A stretch of DNA of 11,472 nt, taken from Eubacterium limosum. Lineage in GTDB: Bacteria; Bacillota; Clostridia; Eubacteriales; Eubacteriaceae. The translations under genes were made by a program, and so were the position numbers. The stretch is from the NCBI GenBank assembly GCA_959020865.1, contig CAUEUD010000112.1:1-11472 (forward strand), written 5' to 3'. The notes below the pieces were generated by a model, which was given only the letters and a program-made list of their open reading frames with translations, did no database searches and had not been told where the DNA came from. Shown piece by piece: positions 1 through 8,100 of this stretch. Each line of letters starts with the position of its first letter. The stretch's first letter is position 1.

Positions 1-1
1 G

Positions 2-106
2 GGGATGAAAAGTGTGGCCGCCATTGTCCAGGCCCACGGCGGCCAGCTGAATTATGGTCCGGAGGGCAGCCTTTATACCACAAAAATCAGTTTGTATTTA
101 GAATAA
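2..106 (+). CDS. C-terminal end of a GHKL-type sensor histidine kinase (partial)
   Basis: Only the last 34 codons are present, ending at TAA 104-106. The peptide starts GMKSVAAIVQAHGG and ends TKISLYLE. This matches the end of the ATPase domain of AgrC/NatK-like GHKL kinases, where a glycine-rich lid runs into a GxxSV..I...HGG helix and then a closing beta strand with an I-x-L pattern. Such kinases are usually membrane quorum or peptide sensors that phosphorylate a LytTR-domain response regulator encoded next to them. The regulator is not in the window and would have to lie upstream. The putative LytTR-like repeats that begin 11 bases after the stop fit this context. The family call rests on a short tail, so another HATPase_c kinase is possible. 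Confidence 0.72.
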   Translation, partial: GMKSVAAIVQAHGGQLNYGPEGSLYTTKISLYLE

Positions 107-116
107 ATTTTTAGAG

Positions 117-150
117 CGTGACGAACTGCGTGTAAACGTGATGAGTTGCG
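117..150 (+). promoter_or_regulatory. Imperfect 14-bp direct repeat, possible LytTR/VirR-type operator
   Basis: CGTGACGAACTGCG (117-130) and CGTGATGAGTTGCG (137-150) agree at 11 of 14 positions at an offset of 20 bp, about two helical turns. The reverse complement of the first copy, CGCAGTTCGTCAC, matches 9 of the 11 fixed positions of the published VirR box CCCAGTTNTNCAC. The second copy matches fewer. The pair lies just upstream of an extended -10 that lacks a good -35, the usual place for an activator. The neighbouring kinase tail makes a LytTR response regulator a reasonable candidate. The orientation is opposite to classical VirR boxes, so the assignment is tentative. Confidence 0.45.
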
Positions 151-170
151 CTTTTTTTGGTGGTTAATCG

Positions 171-179
171 TGATATAAT
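171..179 (+). promoter_or_regulatory. Extended -10 promoter for the CPBP-metalloprotease unit
   Basis: TGATATAAT is a perfect TATAAT (174-179) preceded by the TGn extension. No acceptable -35 hexamer is found 16-18 bp upstream, where the sequence is mostly a T run. This suggests recognition through the extended -10 or help from an activator bound at 117-150. Transcription would start near 186, leaving a leader of about 57 bases before the gene at 243. Confidence 0.6.
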
Positions 180-242
180 GATAATAATATAGTTTACAAT
201 GGATATTATAAAACGTGACAAAGACAAGGGAGGGACAACAAG

Positions 243-1151
243 ATGAACGAGAAAGGAACAAGTCGACTGTTTCCACGTCCGGCCTTTATGAGCGAGATTC
301 AAAAGGCAGAGACGAACCAGCGCTTTATCATTGAAATCGCATCCTTTATCGTATTTTTTCTGGTTTATTTCAAGCTGACAAAAATGGGCGGCGCTTATAT
401 TAAAGCGATGGATACCACAGCATGGCCTGTGGGAAGCCCCGAAGCAGTCATAAATTTTCTGAATCTCATCGGCATCGCCGGCGCCATTGCCTGCTGCTGG
501 TTTATCGAAAAGCGGCGTCCCCGTGGGCTGGGCTATGTAAAAGCCGGCCTGGGCAGCGAATATCTGGTGGGAATCGCCGCTGGCTTTATCGGCTTTGTGG
601 CCTGCGTGGGCTTTGGGATGCTGGCTGGCGTGGTCAAAGTGAACGGCCTGATGCCCGACATTGCGTGGGGCGGTATTCTGTTCCTCTTTGTCAGCTACAT
701 GGTGCAGGGGATGACCGAGGAAGTCATCACCAGAGGCTACCTGATGGTGACCTTGTCCCAAAAGCTGCCCATCTGGGCCAGCGCAGTCATCAGCGCCGCC
801 TTTTTCTCATTGGCCCATATCAAAGCAACGGGGCTTAACTTTCTGCCCCTGTTCAATATTTTTATCATCGGTGTTTTTTTGGCCCTGGTCATTCTGAGGC
901 GGGGCAGCATCTGGTTGGCCGCAGGCTTTCACACAGCCTGGAACTTTACCCAGGGAAATCTGTTCGGCTTTTCAGTGAGCGGTCACGAAAAGAGCGCTGC
1001 CATCCTCTCCGCCCAGATCGCAGAGGGAAACCCCATACTGACCGGCGGCAGCTTTGGGCTGGAGGCCAGTATTTTTACAACGCTTACCGCAATGGTCTTA
1101 ATCATGATTGTGCTTTTGGTAAAACCCATTGACCGGAGTGCACAGGCTTAG
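243..1151 (+). CDS. CPBP family intramembrane glutamic endopeptidase
   Basis: This 302-residue polytopic membrane protein belongs to the CPBP (Abi/Rce1-like) family, whose members cleave peptides within the membrane or act in bacteriocin self-immunity. The family motifs are visible: EExxxR at E159-E160...R164 (TEEVITR), the second-motif histidine H192 (FFSLAH), and HxxxN at H230...N234 (FHTAWN). These residues form the proposed active site, so the enzyme looks intact. Hydrophobic segments are seen around residues 30-45, 72-87, 108-128, 142-155, 178-190, 200-218 and 277-294. The start at ATG 243 is supported by GGGAGGGAC at 228-236. It is the first gene of a + strand unit, 43 bases ahead of the metalloprotease. 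The target is unknown. Candidates are a peptide pheromone, an anchored protein tail or a bacteriocin, all of which are inference. Confidence 0.92.
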   Translation: MNEKGTSRLFPRPAFMSEIQKAETNQRFIIEIASFIVFFLVYFKLTKMGGAYIKAMDTTAWPVGSPEAVINFLNLIGIAGAIACCWFIEKRRPRGLGYVKAGLGSEYLVGIAAGFIGFVACVGFGMLAGVVKVNGLMPDIAWGGILFLFVSYMVQGMTEEVITRGYLMVTLSQKLPIWASAVISAAFFSLAHIKATGLNFLPLFNIFIIGVFLALVILRRGSIWLAAGFHTAWNFTQGNLFGFSVSGHEKSAAILSAQIAEGNPILTGGSFGLEASIFTTLTAMVLIMIVLLVKPIDRSAQA

Positions 1152-1170
1152 CTTTCAGGCCGAAAGGCTA
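1149..1170 (+). other. Short bulged hairpin between CPBP gene and metalloprotease gene
   Basis: Bases 1149-1156 pair with 1162-1170 (one bulged G at 1166) around a five-base loop. The hairpin starts on the CPBP stop codon TAG and ends ten bases before the next ribosome binding site AGAGAGGT (1181-1188). It is followed by an A run, not a T run, so it is not a terminator. It could affect message stability or the relative output of the two genes, or mean nothing. Confidence 0.28.
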
Positions 1171-1194
1171 AAAAAAATAAAGAGAGGTAACTAT

Positions 1195-3195
1195 ATGAAA
1201 AAGAAACGGATTTTGGCAGTATTCATTTCCCTGCTGCTGTGCCTGGCCACAGCCTCGCCTGCTTTTGCGCAGACCATCACCGTGGATGAAGGGAAGGACG
1301 GCGTGTACAGCGGCGATATTCTGATGACACAGAATACGCGGTATGATTTTGACCCGTTTAAAGATTTTGATCCGGATCATCCAGAAGATCTGGATATGAA
1401 TAAGGATTTTTATGAAAGCTGGGAGGCGACAGGAATCCCGGGAGCGACAGGAAATGACGGAAAGGTGATTCCGGCAAATACGGCGGAAACAGCAGGTGAG
1501 GAAATAACACAGGCAAAAGCTTTCGCAGAAAACAGTGAGGATACCGCTCAGGCATCGCTGGAAGCGCAGGCCCAGGCAGCAACAGTGCCCTATAAAGTGG
1601 GCGATACCAGAACATTTACATCAAGCACCCATGTGAGTGGTGCTCCTTTTGAAGCAAAGTGTGTCGCCGTCGGAGACCACACAACCTTCTGGCTGGACAC
1701 AGAGAACAAAGGTGGCTTCGCGATCGAGGACACTATCCTCGGCCTGAAGGATAAAATTGATACAGCGATTTATCAACAGCTTACCACTTCTTTTGGAGAT
1801 TCTGACAGTATTGACGTCGATGGTGACGGCAAGGTGGCATTTATTTTTTATCCCATGCCCAATCCACATTTAGGTGGGCATTTTACGTCAGACGATCTGC
1901 TATCTAATAAAATGGATATGCTCAACATCAACAGCGCCGCAACAATGGACGGCGAAACCTATGGAGAAAGCCTGGGAATGGGAATTTCCACCCATGAGTG
2001 GCAGCATTTGATCAACTACGCGCAGACCGGCGGCGGGGAAATGTTCACACCAGATGAAGAAAAAGAATCCTACACGTATAGTGAAACCTGGCTGAATGAA
2101 ACCTTTGCCCAGAACGCCGTAGCTGTCTGCGGCGTGAGCGGCGATGTACCAAATGTACAGCTGACGGCCTACAATACCTATGTCGATGCCTATAACACTA
2201 CAGTCCCCATGGTTTTCTCAGGCCTGTATGTGCCTCAGGGAAGGGTGGATACAGCCGGTACAGGCGCTTATATAAACTGGTACCTTTTCGGGCGTTATCT
2301 GGCCAGCCAGACCGAAGGTTTGGAAGGCGGCGGTGATGAAATATATAAAACCATACTAAATACCAACCGCGAGACTAGAAAAAGCCCTGTAAGCGATGAA
2401 CAGATTAGTCTTGGAACCTGCGATAAAGAAGCAGTGACAGACGCGTTGACCAAAATGGGCTATATGGGCGAGGGCGCGCAGGTCAAGGACTTTGACGCAC
2501 TTATCCGAAATTATACTTTAGCCAATTTCTTCCAACAGAAAGACGGCATTTACAGCTTTGGCGACAATCTGGGGAACTTTTCCCTTTCTCAGGCAGCCAG
2601 ACCAAACATCACCAGTGCAGTAGACGCACCACAGAAGCTGATCGGAGCAGGCACAGCCACCTTCACCAAAATCGAAAACGGCAGTATTACCGTCGATAAG
2701 ACGGCAGCGGGTGAACATATCCGCCACCTTGGCATTACCATCAACTACGACGGCGTGACCGCTGAGGGCTACAGCCCGGTTGACGGCGCCATGACTGTGG
2801 ATAAGGGTACCCCGGTAACTCTGAGCACAACGGATACCGGCGTCACCCTGCGCTACACCACAGACGGCACCGACCCCACCGCTGAAACCGGCATGGTCTA
2901 CGAAGAACCCATCACTGTGGATCAGGACATGACCATCAAGGCCATCACAGCCGATGCCTACGGCGTCTCCGACGTGGCAGCCTTTAGCTATAAGGTAAAA
3001 ACAGAAGCGCCGGCCGGCAGCGGAGAAGGCACTATCACCGACAAAAACGCCGAGGGCGCAAACCCCAGTGGCTCCGGTAAAAATGCAGGCACCGGCATTG
3101 CGGGTACACAGACACAAACCATCCTGGCAGCTGCGGCACTCCTGCTTCTGGCCACAGGCGGGTGTGTTTTAATCAGAAAGAGAGTTAAAAAATGA
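1195..3195 (+). CDS. Secreted, membrane-anchored M30-like zinc metalloprotease with chitobiase-type C-terminal domain
   Basis: This 666-residue surface protein begins at ATG 1195, behind AGAGAGGTAA and at the start of a clear signal peptide (MKKKR, hydrophobic core, cleavage after AFA at residue 25). An upstream ATG at 1129 overlaps the CPBP gene and would bury the signal, so it was not used. The catalytic core has HEWQH at 267-271 (zinc ligands H267 and H271, base E268) and SETWLNE ending at E302 as probable third ligand, a gluzincin arrangement most like peptidase family M30 (hyicolysin). A DVDGDGKV loop (207-214) resembles a calcium site and is typical just ahead of the catalytic motif in this family. 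Residues about 26-135 are acidic and Ala/Glu/Gln-rich, possibly a propeptide. Residues about 528-601, with RYTTDGTDPT, match the CHB_HEX_C_1 domain. The end has a glycine-rich linker, a hydrophobic helix (about 642-660) and RKRVKK, but no LPXTG. The substrate is unknown. Confidence 0.82.
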   Translation: MKKKRILAVFISLLLCLATASPAFAQTITVDEGKDGVYSGDILMTQNTRYDFDPFKDFDPDHPEDLDMNKDFYESWEATGIPGATGNDGKVIPANTAETAGEEITQAKAFAENSEDTAQASLEAQAQAATVPYKVGDTRTFTSSTHVSGAPFEAKCVAVGDHTTFWLDTENKGGFAIEDTILGLKDKIDTAIYQQLTTSFGDSDSIDVDGDGKVAFIFYPMPNPHLGGHFTSDDLLSNKMDMLNINSAATMDGETYGESLGMGISTHEWQHLINYAQTGGGEMFTPDEEKESYTYSETWLNETFAQNAVAVCGVSGDVPNVQLTAYNTYVDAYNTTVPMVFSGLYVPQGRVDTAGTGAYINWYLFGRYLASQTEGLEGGGDEIYKTILNTNRETRKSPVSDEQISLGTCDKEAVTDALTKMGYMGEGAQVKDFDALIRNYTLANFFQQKDGIYSFGDNLGNFSLSQAARPNITSAVDAPQKLIGAGTATFTKIENGSITVDKTAAGEHIRHLGITINYDGVTAEGYSPVDGAMTVDKGTPVTLSTTDTGVTLRYTTDGTDPTAETGMVYEEPITVDQDMTIKAITADAYGVSDVAAFSYKVKTEAPAGSGEGTITDKNAEGANPSGSGKNAGTGIAGTQTQTILAAAALLLLATGGCVLIRKRVKK

Positions 3196-3629
3196 CCTAC
3201 AATTATTTCTATGAGACAACTGGCATGGTCGGGCTTATTTTAGCCCTGGCCTGGTATGTATTCATCCTGGTAGCAGGCTGGAAGCTGTTTGAAAAAGCAG
3301 GCGAGCCTGGCTGGAAATCACTGATTCCAATTTACAGCACCTATATCCTGTATAAGATCAGCTGGAAAACGAGCATGTTCTGGGTTTATCTGGCCTGTGT
3401 CGTGGTGGGCGGCTTTATGGGGGCTTCCGAAAACAGCGCGCTGCTCACCATCAGCAGTCTGCTTTCTTTAGCAACCTTTGTCCTGATGATCATCCAGACC
3501 TATAAGCTGTCAAAAGCCTTTGGGCACGGGGGAGGCTACACCGTCGGCCTGCTTTTGCTGAGACCTGTTTTCATACTGATCCTTGGCTTCGGAAGCGCAG
3601 AGTACAAGGGCAATCCAGACCAGAACTGA
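3192..3629 (+). CDS. DUF5684-like small four-helix membrane protein
   Basis: This 145-residue protein has four hydrophobic segments (about 10-30, 60-80, 84-103 and 115-133). The GEPGWKSLIPIYSTYILYKI stretch near residues 37-56 and the closing LGFGSAEYKG resemble the DUF5684 family, which often occurs near signal peptidases or secreted proteins and has no established function. Its ATG overlaps the TGA of the metalloprotease gene (ATGA at 3192-3195), which indicates translational coupling and makes co-function with the protease likely. No strong ribosome binding site of its own is needed or obvious. After the TGA stop the same frame stays open into the anchor-like remnant at 3630-3788. Confidence 0.83.
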   Translation: MTYNYFYETTGMVGLILALAWYVFILVAGWKLFEKAGEPGWKSLIPIYSTYILYKISWKTSMFWVYLACVVVGGFMGASENSALLTISSLLSLATFVLMIIQTYKLSKAFGHGGGYTVGLLLLRPVFILILGFGSAEYKGNPDQN

Positions 3630-3788
3630 GGAGAAGAAAATGCAGAAAAAAACAGTGCCGCCGATAAAAACGCAGGCACTGGAATCCAGGAAAACAGAAC
3701 CGCTGCGGTTCTGGGAACAGCCGCGTTAGTGTTGCTGCTGGCAGCAGGCCTGGGAGTCGTTTACCGGAAGCGCAGAGACAATCTGTAA
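3630..3788 (+). pseudogene. Stump of a surface-protein C-terminal anchor, related to the upstream metalloprotease tail
   Basis: A frame open from 3630 to TAA 3786-3788 encodes about 52 residues: a polar lead (ENAEKNSAADKNAGTGI), a hydrophobic helix (AAVLGTAALVLLLAAGLGVV) and a basic tail YRKRRDNL. The lead matches the metalloprotease linker (GKNAGTGI versus DKNAGTGI), and the DNA encoding these residues is also similar, with the same order of linker, helix and basic tail. The frame has no plausible start codon before the hydrophobic segment. The simplest reading is that a second gene with the same anchor once stood here and all but its last codons were deleted. It is in frame with the preceding gene after its TGA, so stop readthrough would add a fifth helix, but nothing supports that directly. 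An ATG at 3640 with GGAG ahead of it opens only 29 codons in another frame. Confidence 0.6.
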
Positions 3789-3825
3789 AAAGACATCTAT
3801 CCAGTCAGCGCTATAAAATAAAAAA

Positions 3826-3868
3826 GGTATCCGCAAAGCAGATTAAGTGCTTTGGGATACCTTTTTTT
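3826..3868. terminator. Bidirectional intrinsic terminator between convergent genes
   Basis: GGTATCC-G-CAAAGCA (3826-3840) pairs with TGCTTTGGGATACC (3848-3861), with one bulged G and a seven-base loop. An A run precedes the stem and seven T follow it, so U tracts form on both strands. It ends the CPBP-protease-DUF5684 transcript on the + strand and the LCP transcript on the minus strand. The LCP stop codon lies in the T run at 3867-3869. Confidence 0.9.
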
Positions 3869-4982
3869 ACGGCGCGTCCTCAACAGGCACCACCACATTT
3901 TCGTTGGCAGAATCCTTTAAATAGCTCTCGAAGGGAGCGCTGGTGTCAATGGTAATGCCGGTTTTACCACCGGTCTGCTCAGCGATATTATCGCTGATCT
4001 TCATGAGGTCATCCGAGGGCGTATAATCTGAGTCATTACCGTATAAAATCTTGTGCAGCACAATGGCGTTATCGGCCAGCGTGTCAGGGACAAGGTACCA
4101 GACCCCGTCGATCATATCGCCATAGGAGTAATCATCAAGGGGGACTCTGTAGCCGTCAAAGGTCTTATTATCCAGAGACATAAAAGTCTTGGCATAGCCT
4201 GTCATATCCTTAAGCGGCAGAGAGGTCTGCACATAGGGGTAAACCCTGCCGAGAAGACTGAGATCTGTAAAAATATCGCTGTTGAAAAGCTTTTGGGCAA
4301 TCTGCTCAAAGACCTCCCGCTGGCGTTTGGTACGCATATAGTCGTTGTCGCTGTAGCGCTCACGGCAGAAGGACAGGGCCTGGATTCCGGTAACAGTCTG
4401 GACACCTGTCTGTGTAAGAAACGGGTCAGATTTTCCAACCTTGTCATTGTCATCCATGATGTACTGGTTTGTCCAGTGGAGCACAGACTCATTGGGAATA
4501 TTGATCTCAACGCCTCCCAGGGCATCGACCACATCCACCAAGCATTTAAAGTCAATGGAAACATAGTCCGAAATATTTAAGTCCAGATTTTCATTCAAGG
4601 TCTGGATGGCAAGCTCGGGGCCGCCGTAATCATAAGCGGCATTGACCTTTTCGTAGCTTACGCTGTTTTCGCTGCTCTCGGGAATTTTGACCATGAGGTC
4701 CCGCATGAGTGAGGTGACCTTGACACTGCCGGTTTTGTAATTGACGGTGACCAGCATGATGGTGTCTGAGCGGTCACCTTCAACATCATTGCGGCCGTCG
4801 AGACCGAAAACAGCAATATTGGAAACGTCCTTATCCAGCTTTTTGTTAATGTGGAGCTGGCTTGAATCCAGCCGGTCGCCGGAGATCCCCTGTAGAATGC
4901 TGAAACAGTAAACCGCACCGCTTGCAATCAAAATCATCAGACAAATCAAAACGACGCTGAGCACCTTTTTCCTTAATCGCAT
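3867..4982 (-). CDS. LCP (LytR-CpsA-Psr) family cell-wall glycopolymer transferase
   Basis: This 371-residue membrane-anchored protein is an LCP enzyme. The family transfers lipid-linked anionic polymers such as teichoic acids or capsule to peptidoglycan outside the cell. It has a short basic N-terminus and one helix (about 7-30), then the LCP domain. NIAVFGLDGR (55-64) and GDRSDT (69-74) carry acidic and basic residues of the pyrophosphate and metal site. SLMRD has R94, KVNAAYDYGG follows, and the closing block RERYSDND...RTKRQRE has the conserved arginines. The C-terminus is a short acidic tail. The start at ATG 4982 is chosen because AAAGGAGGTAC ends seven bases upstream and the basic-plus-helix signal anchor begins there. 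An in-frame ATG at 5030 has no such site. It lies 161 bp downstream of the permease gene on the same strand with its own likely promoter. The polymer handled cannot be told from sequence. Confidence 0.93.
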   Translation of the reverse strand: MRLRKKVLSVVLICLMILIASGAVYCFSILQGISGDRLDSSQLHINKKLDKDVSNIAVFGLDGRNDVEGDRSDTIMLVTVNYKTGSVKVTSLMRDLMVKIPESSENSVSYEKVNAAYDYGGPELAIQTLNENLDLNISDYVSIDFKCLVDVVDALGGVEINIPNESVLHWTNQYIMDDNDKVGKSDPFLTQTGVQTVTGIQALSFCRERYSDNDYMRTKRQREVFEQIAQKLFNSDIFTDLSLLGRVYPYVQTSLPLKDMTGYAKTFMSLDNKTFDGYRVPLDDYSYGDMIDGVWYLVPDTLADNAIVLHKILYGNDSDYTPSDDLMKISDNIAEQTGGKTGITIDTSAPFESYLKDSANENVVVPVEDAP

Positions 4983-5054
4983 ACCAGTACCTCCTTTGTT
5001 CCTGCTTGTATTGATTGTGCGCAAGTCCAAACACCGATGTATTAAGATTTGTTA

Positions 5055-5063
5055 AGTATAGCA
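5055..5063 (-). promoter_or_regulatory. Extended -10 promoter for the LCP gene
   Basis: On the minus strand TGCTATACT is an extended -10 (TGn plus TATACT, five of six). No convincing -35 lies 16-18 bp upstream. Transcription would start near 5048 and leave a leader of about 65 bases before ATG 4982. Confidence 0.5.
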
Positions 5064-5070
5064 CACTTTT

Positions 5071-5087
5071 GATACAAAATAGATACA
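5071..5087 (-). promoter_or_regulatory. Tandem TGTATC repeat over the -35 region of the LCP promoter
   Basis: TGTATC occurs twice on the minus strand (5082-5087 and 5071-5076) at an 11-bp offset, one helical turn, in the place where a -35 would be expected for the extended -10 at 5055-5063. Tandem hexamers at this spacing are typical of OmpR-type response regulators. The words are short and AT-rich, so chance is a real alternative. Confidence 0.28.
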
Positions 5088-5143
5088 TTTTAGGTGCATT
5101 TAAGGAAGAATACAGAATGAAAAGGTGCGCTGACGGCATGCTT

Positions 5144-8100
5144 CTATTCCACACTCTTAAGTGAATCAATCATATCAATGTGATCCAGGGTTCTGTTGGT
5201 CATGAGGTTGACGATCAGTGCAAAGCTGAAGGAGATCAGCGCCGTGATGGCGTAGCTGATAGGCTCCACATAGACGGCAAAGTGGACAGAGGGCATGTTG
5301 AGCACATAGGTGAGGCTGCCGCCCAGGGCACGGCCCACCGGCAGACCCAGCAGAATACCAATAAGGGTGAGAATGAGTGTTTCCTTATTCACATAGAGGT
5401 GAACCTCCTTGTCATAGAAGCCAAGCACCTTCATGGAGGCCAGCTCCCGTGTCCGCTCTGATATATTGGTAGAGGACAGGGAAAACAGTACGATGAAGGC
5501 CAGACCCGCCGCCATGGCTGTGATCAGGTAAACGACGGAGTTCACCAGGGAAAAGGCCGAGGAAAAGCTTTCCTTAAGCTCGGTAGTGCTGGTAACTGAC
5601 AGCATTTTATCCTGGCGCCCCAAGACATCGGCATAGGCCTTGTGATCGGTGCAGGCGGCTGAAAGATGGGCGAGGGCGGCATTGGGTTCGTAGGCGCCAA
5701 ACATCGCGTCATAAACGCTCTGGCGCATGTAAACCGCGTTGCCAAGGTAGTTGCGTACAATCCCTGACACGGTTGATTCCTGCTGGTTCAGCTGGTCATC
5801 CTGGATAAAGAGCGCATTTCCTGTGGCAAGGTCCAGCATACGGGAGGCGTTCTGGGTGATCAGCACACCGTTGTCCGGCAGAGAAGCCGGGGAGCCATCC
5901 GTGTTTTCGAGATGAATATAGCCTTCGAGGGAATGCCCTTCAGGCACCACGATGAGCTGTACTTTTTCCTCTTTGCCCTCGGCAGTTTTTTTGAGCTTGA
6001 CATTGCCAGTCTGCACGTTTATATAATCCGCAATGTTATCATCCCCGGCCAGGCGCTCCATGACCTCAGTATTGTCATCCGCAGAGGTGACGACCATGAG
6101 GTCGTACTGGTAGATGTGCTCATACTGCTTGGGCATAAGGTCGTTAACCGAGTTTTTAATGGCAAAGCCGCAGAGCACCAGGGCAGTGCACCCCATGATG
6201 CCCGCCACGGTCATAAACAGTCTCTTTTTGTAGCGGAACAGGTTTCGCATGGTCACCTTGTTTAAAAAAGAGAGACGGTTCCAGACCGCCGGAATACGCT
6301 CCAGCAGAACCCGTGAGCCGCCGCGCGGGGCCTTAGGGCACATGAGCACAGCGGGCATATGGATGAGCTCGGTGCGGCAGGCGATGGCCGCCGCGCCCGA
6401 AATACTGACGGTGAACAGCAGCACACCGCCCAGGCCATAGAGCAGATTAAAACGGAACAGGTATTCCGGCAGCATATAGAGGATCTGGAAGATGGTAAAC
6501 ACAAACTTGGGCAGCAGGATAAAGCCGCTGATGTCGCCCAGAATCCCGCCGGCCAGGCAGGCTGCCAGGGCGTACAGCAGGTACTTGCTGTAAATCGCGG
6601 CATCCCGATAGCCAAGAGCCTTGTAGGTACCGATGAGCCCGCGTTCCTCTTCAACCATACGGGTGATGGTGGTCAGGCTGATGAGCACTGCCACCACCAG
6701 AAAGACAATGGGGAAGGCAGTCCCGACCGCCTCGATGGAGCCGGCGTCGTTCTCAATACTGGCGTAGCCGCCCAGGGCGCTTCGGTCCTGAACATACCAT
6801 TTGGCAGTGTCGATGTCCGCCAGCTCGGCCCGGGCGTCTGCCAGCTTTTGCTCGGCCTTTGCTTTGGCCTCCTCGTATTCCTGACGTTTTTCATTGAGCT
6901 CTGCCTGACCTTCATCCAGATCGGCTTCTCCGTCCACCAGCTCCTGACGGCCGTTTTCGAGGGTTTGATGTCCTTCAGCCAGCTGCCTCCGGGCGTTGTC
7001 CTCCTGGGAGGAGAGCTCAGCTGCGCCAGCGTCCAGCTGGCTCTGTCCGCTCTGCAGCTGGGAGCGGCCCTCAGTCAGCTGAGCCCGGGCAGCTGCGAGC
7101 TGTGCGGCGCTCGCCTCCAATGTCTCAGCTGTGGCCTTAAACTGGGCATCGGCCTCGGTCTGCTGCTGTTCCAGCGCCGCACGGTTTTCATCCAGAGTTT
7201 TACGCCCCTCAGTCAGCTGGCGCAGACCATCGGCCAGCTGAGGAATGGCCGATGGCAGAGCCTGAAGCTGAGCCTTTTGGGCCTGAAGCGCTTCCAGATG
7301 GGCGGTATAGTCCGGATCGGCCGGGTTCAGGGCGGCAATCTGTGCGTCGATGGCCTGAACAGCGCCGTCCAGCACTGGCGTAAAGGCAGCCATAAAGGCG
7401 GACTTGGCGTCTGCCTCCGATTCCGGCGGCGCAGTGAGCCACGCGTCCCAGAGATCAGCCGGCCAGGCCGGCCCAAACAGGGCAGACAGCGCTTGCACCC
7501 GGGCGTCTAAATCGGCCTGGGCAGCATCCAGCTTTGCCTGCTCCTCATCGAGCAGGACGCGGGCGTTTTGCAGCTGGGCACCCACTTCAGCCTGTTTTTG
7601 GGCCAGAAGATCACGCCCCTGGCTCAGCTGTGCCGCACCCTCATCCAGCAGAGCGCTGGAATTTTCGAGCCGGGCGGCATTTGCGATGAGTTCGGCATAG
7701 CCATCGTTTATTTTCTGACGGGCCGACTCAAACTGGGCGTTGGCTGTCTGTTCCTGAGCAGCCAGCTCCCGTGCTCCGTTTTCCAGTTCCCGGAAACCGT
7801 CTGTAAGCTTCTGCCGCCCATCGTCCAGCTCCTGTTCGGCGTCGGCAAACTCGGCTTCTGCCTCTGCAAACTGCGCACTCATTTTCTGTTCGGCGTCGGC
7901 GATTTTGTCGGCTGCCTCACCGGTAACCGTCTGGGTACGCGCCTGCTCACGGTCGGTTTTGATCTTAGACTCAATGACCTGAATGACCTGCTGTACACTG
8001 TCCTTGTACGCGTCGGAGTAACAGACCAGGCCGCGGCTGTCCGTGAGCGTCAGGTAAACCGCGGTAAAGACATCGCTGTCAACAGCCTCGGGTGTCACGA

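Noticed and set aside
3640..3729. A 29-codon frame starting MQKKTVPP with GGAG upstream
   Set aside because: It is short, resembles nothing and overlaps the anchor-like frame, whose similarity to the metalloprotease tail explains the DNA better.
4053..4580. A 175-codon + strand frame opposite the LCP gene
   Set aside because: It is antisense to a gene with all LCP motifs, and its translation shows no recognisable domain.
6820..7960. Recurrent CAGCTG/CCAGCTC words suggesting a DNA repeat array
   Set aside because: Spacing is irregular and the words reflect repeated Gln-Leu, Glu-Leu and Ala-Gln codons of the coiled coil, not a tandem DNA repeat or CRISPR array.
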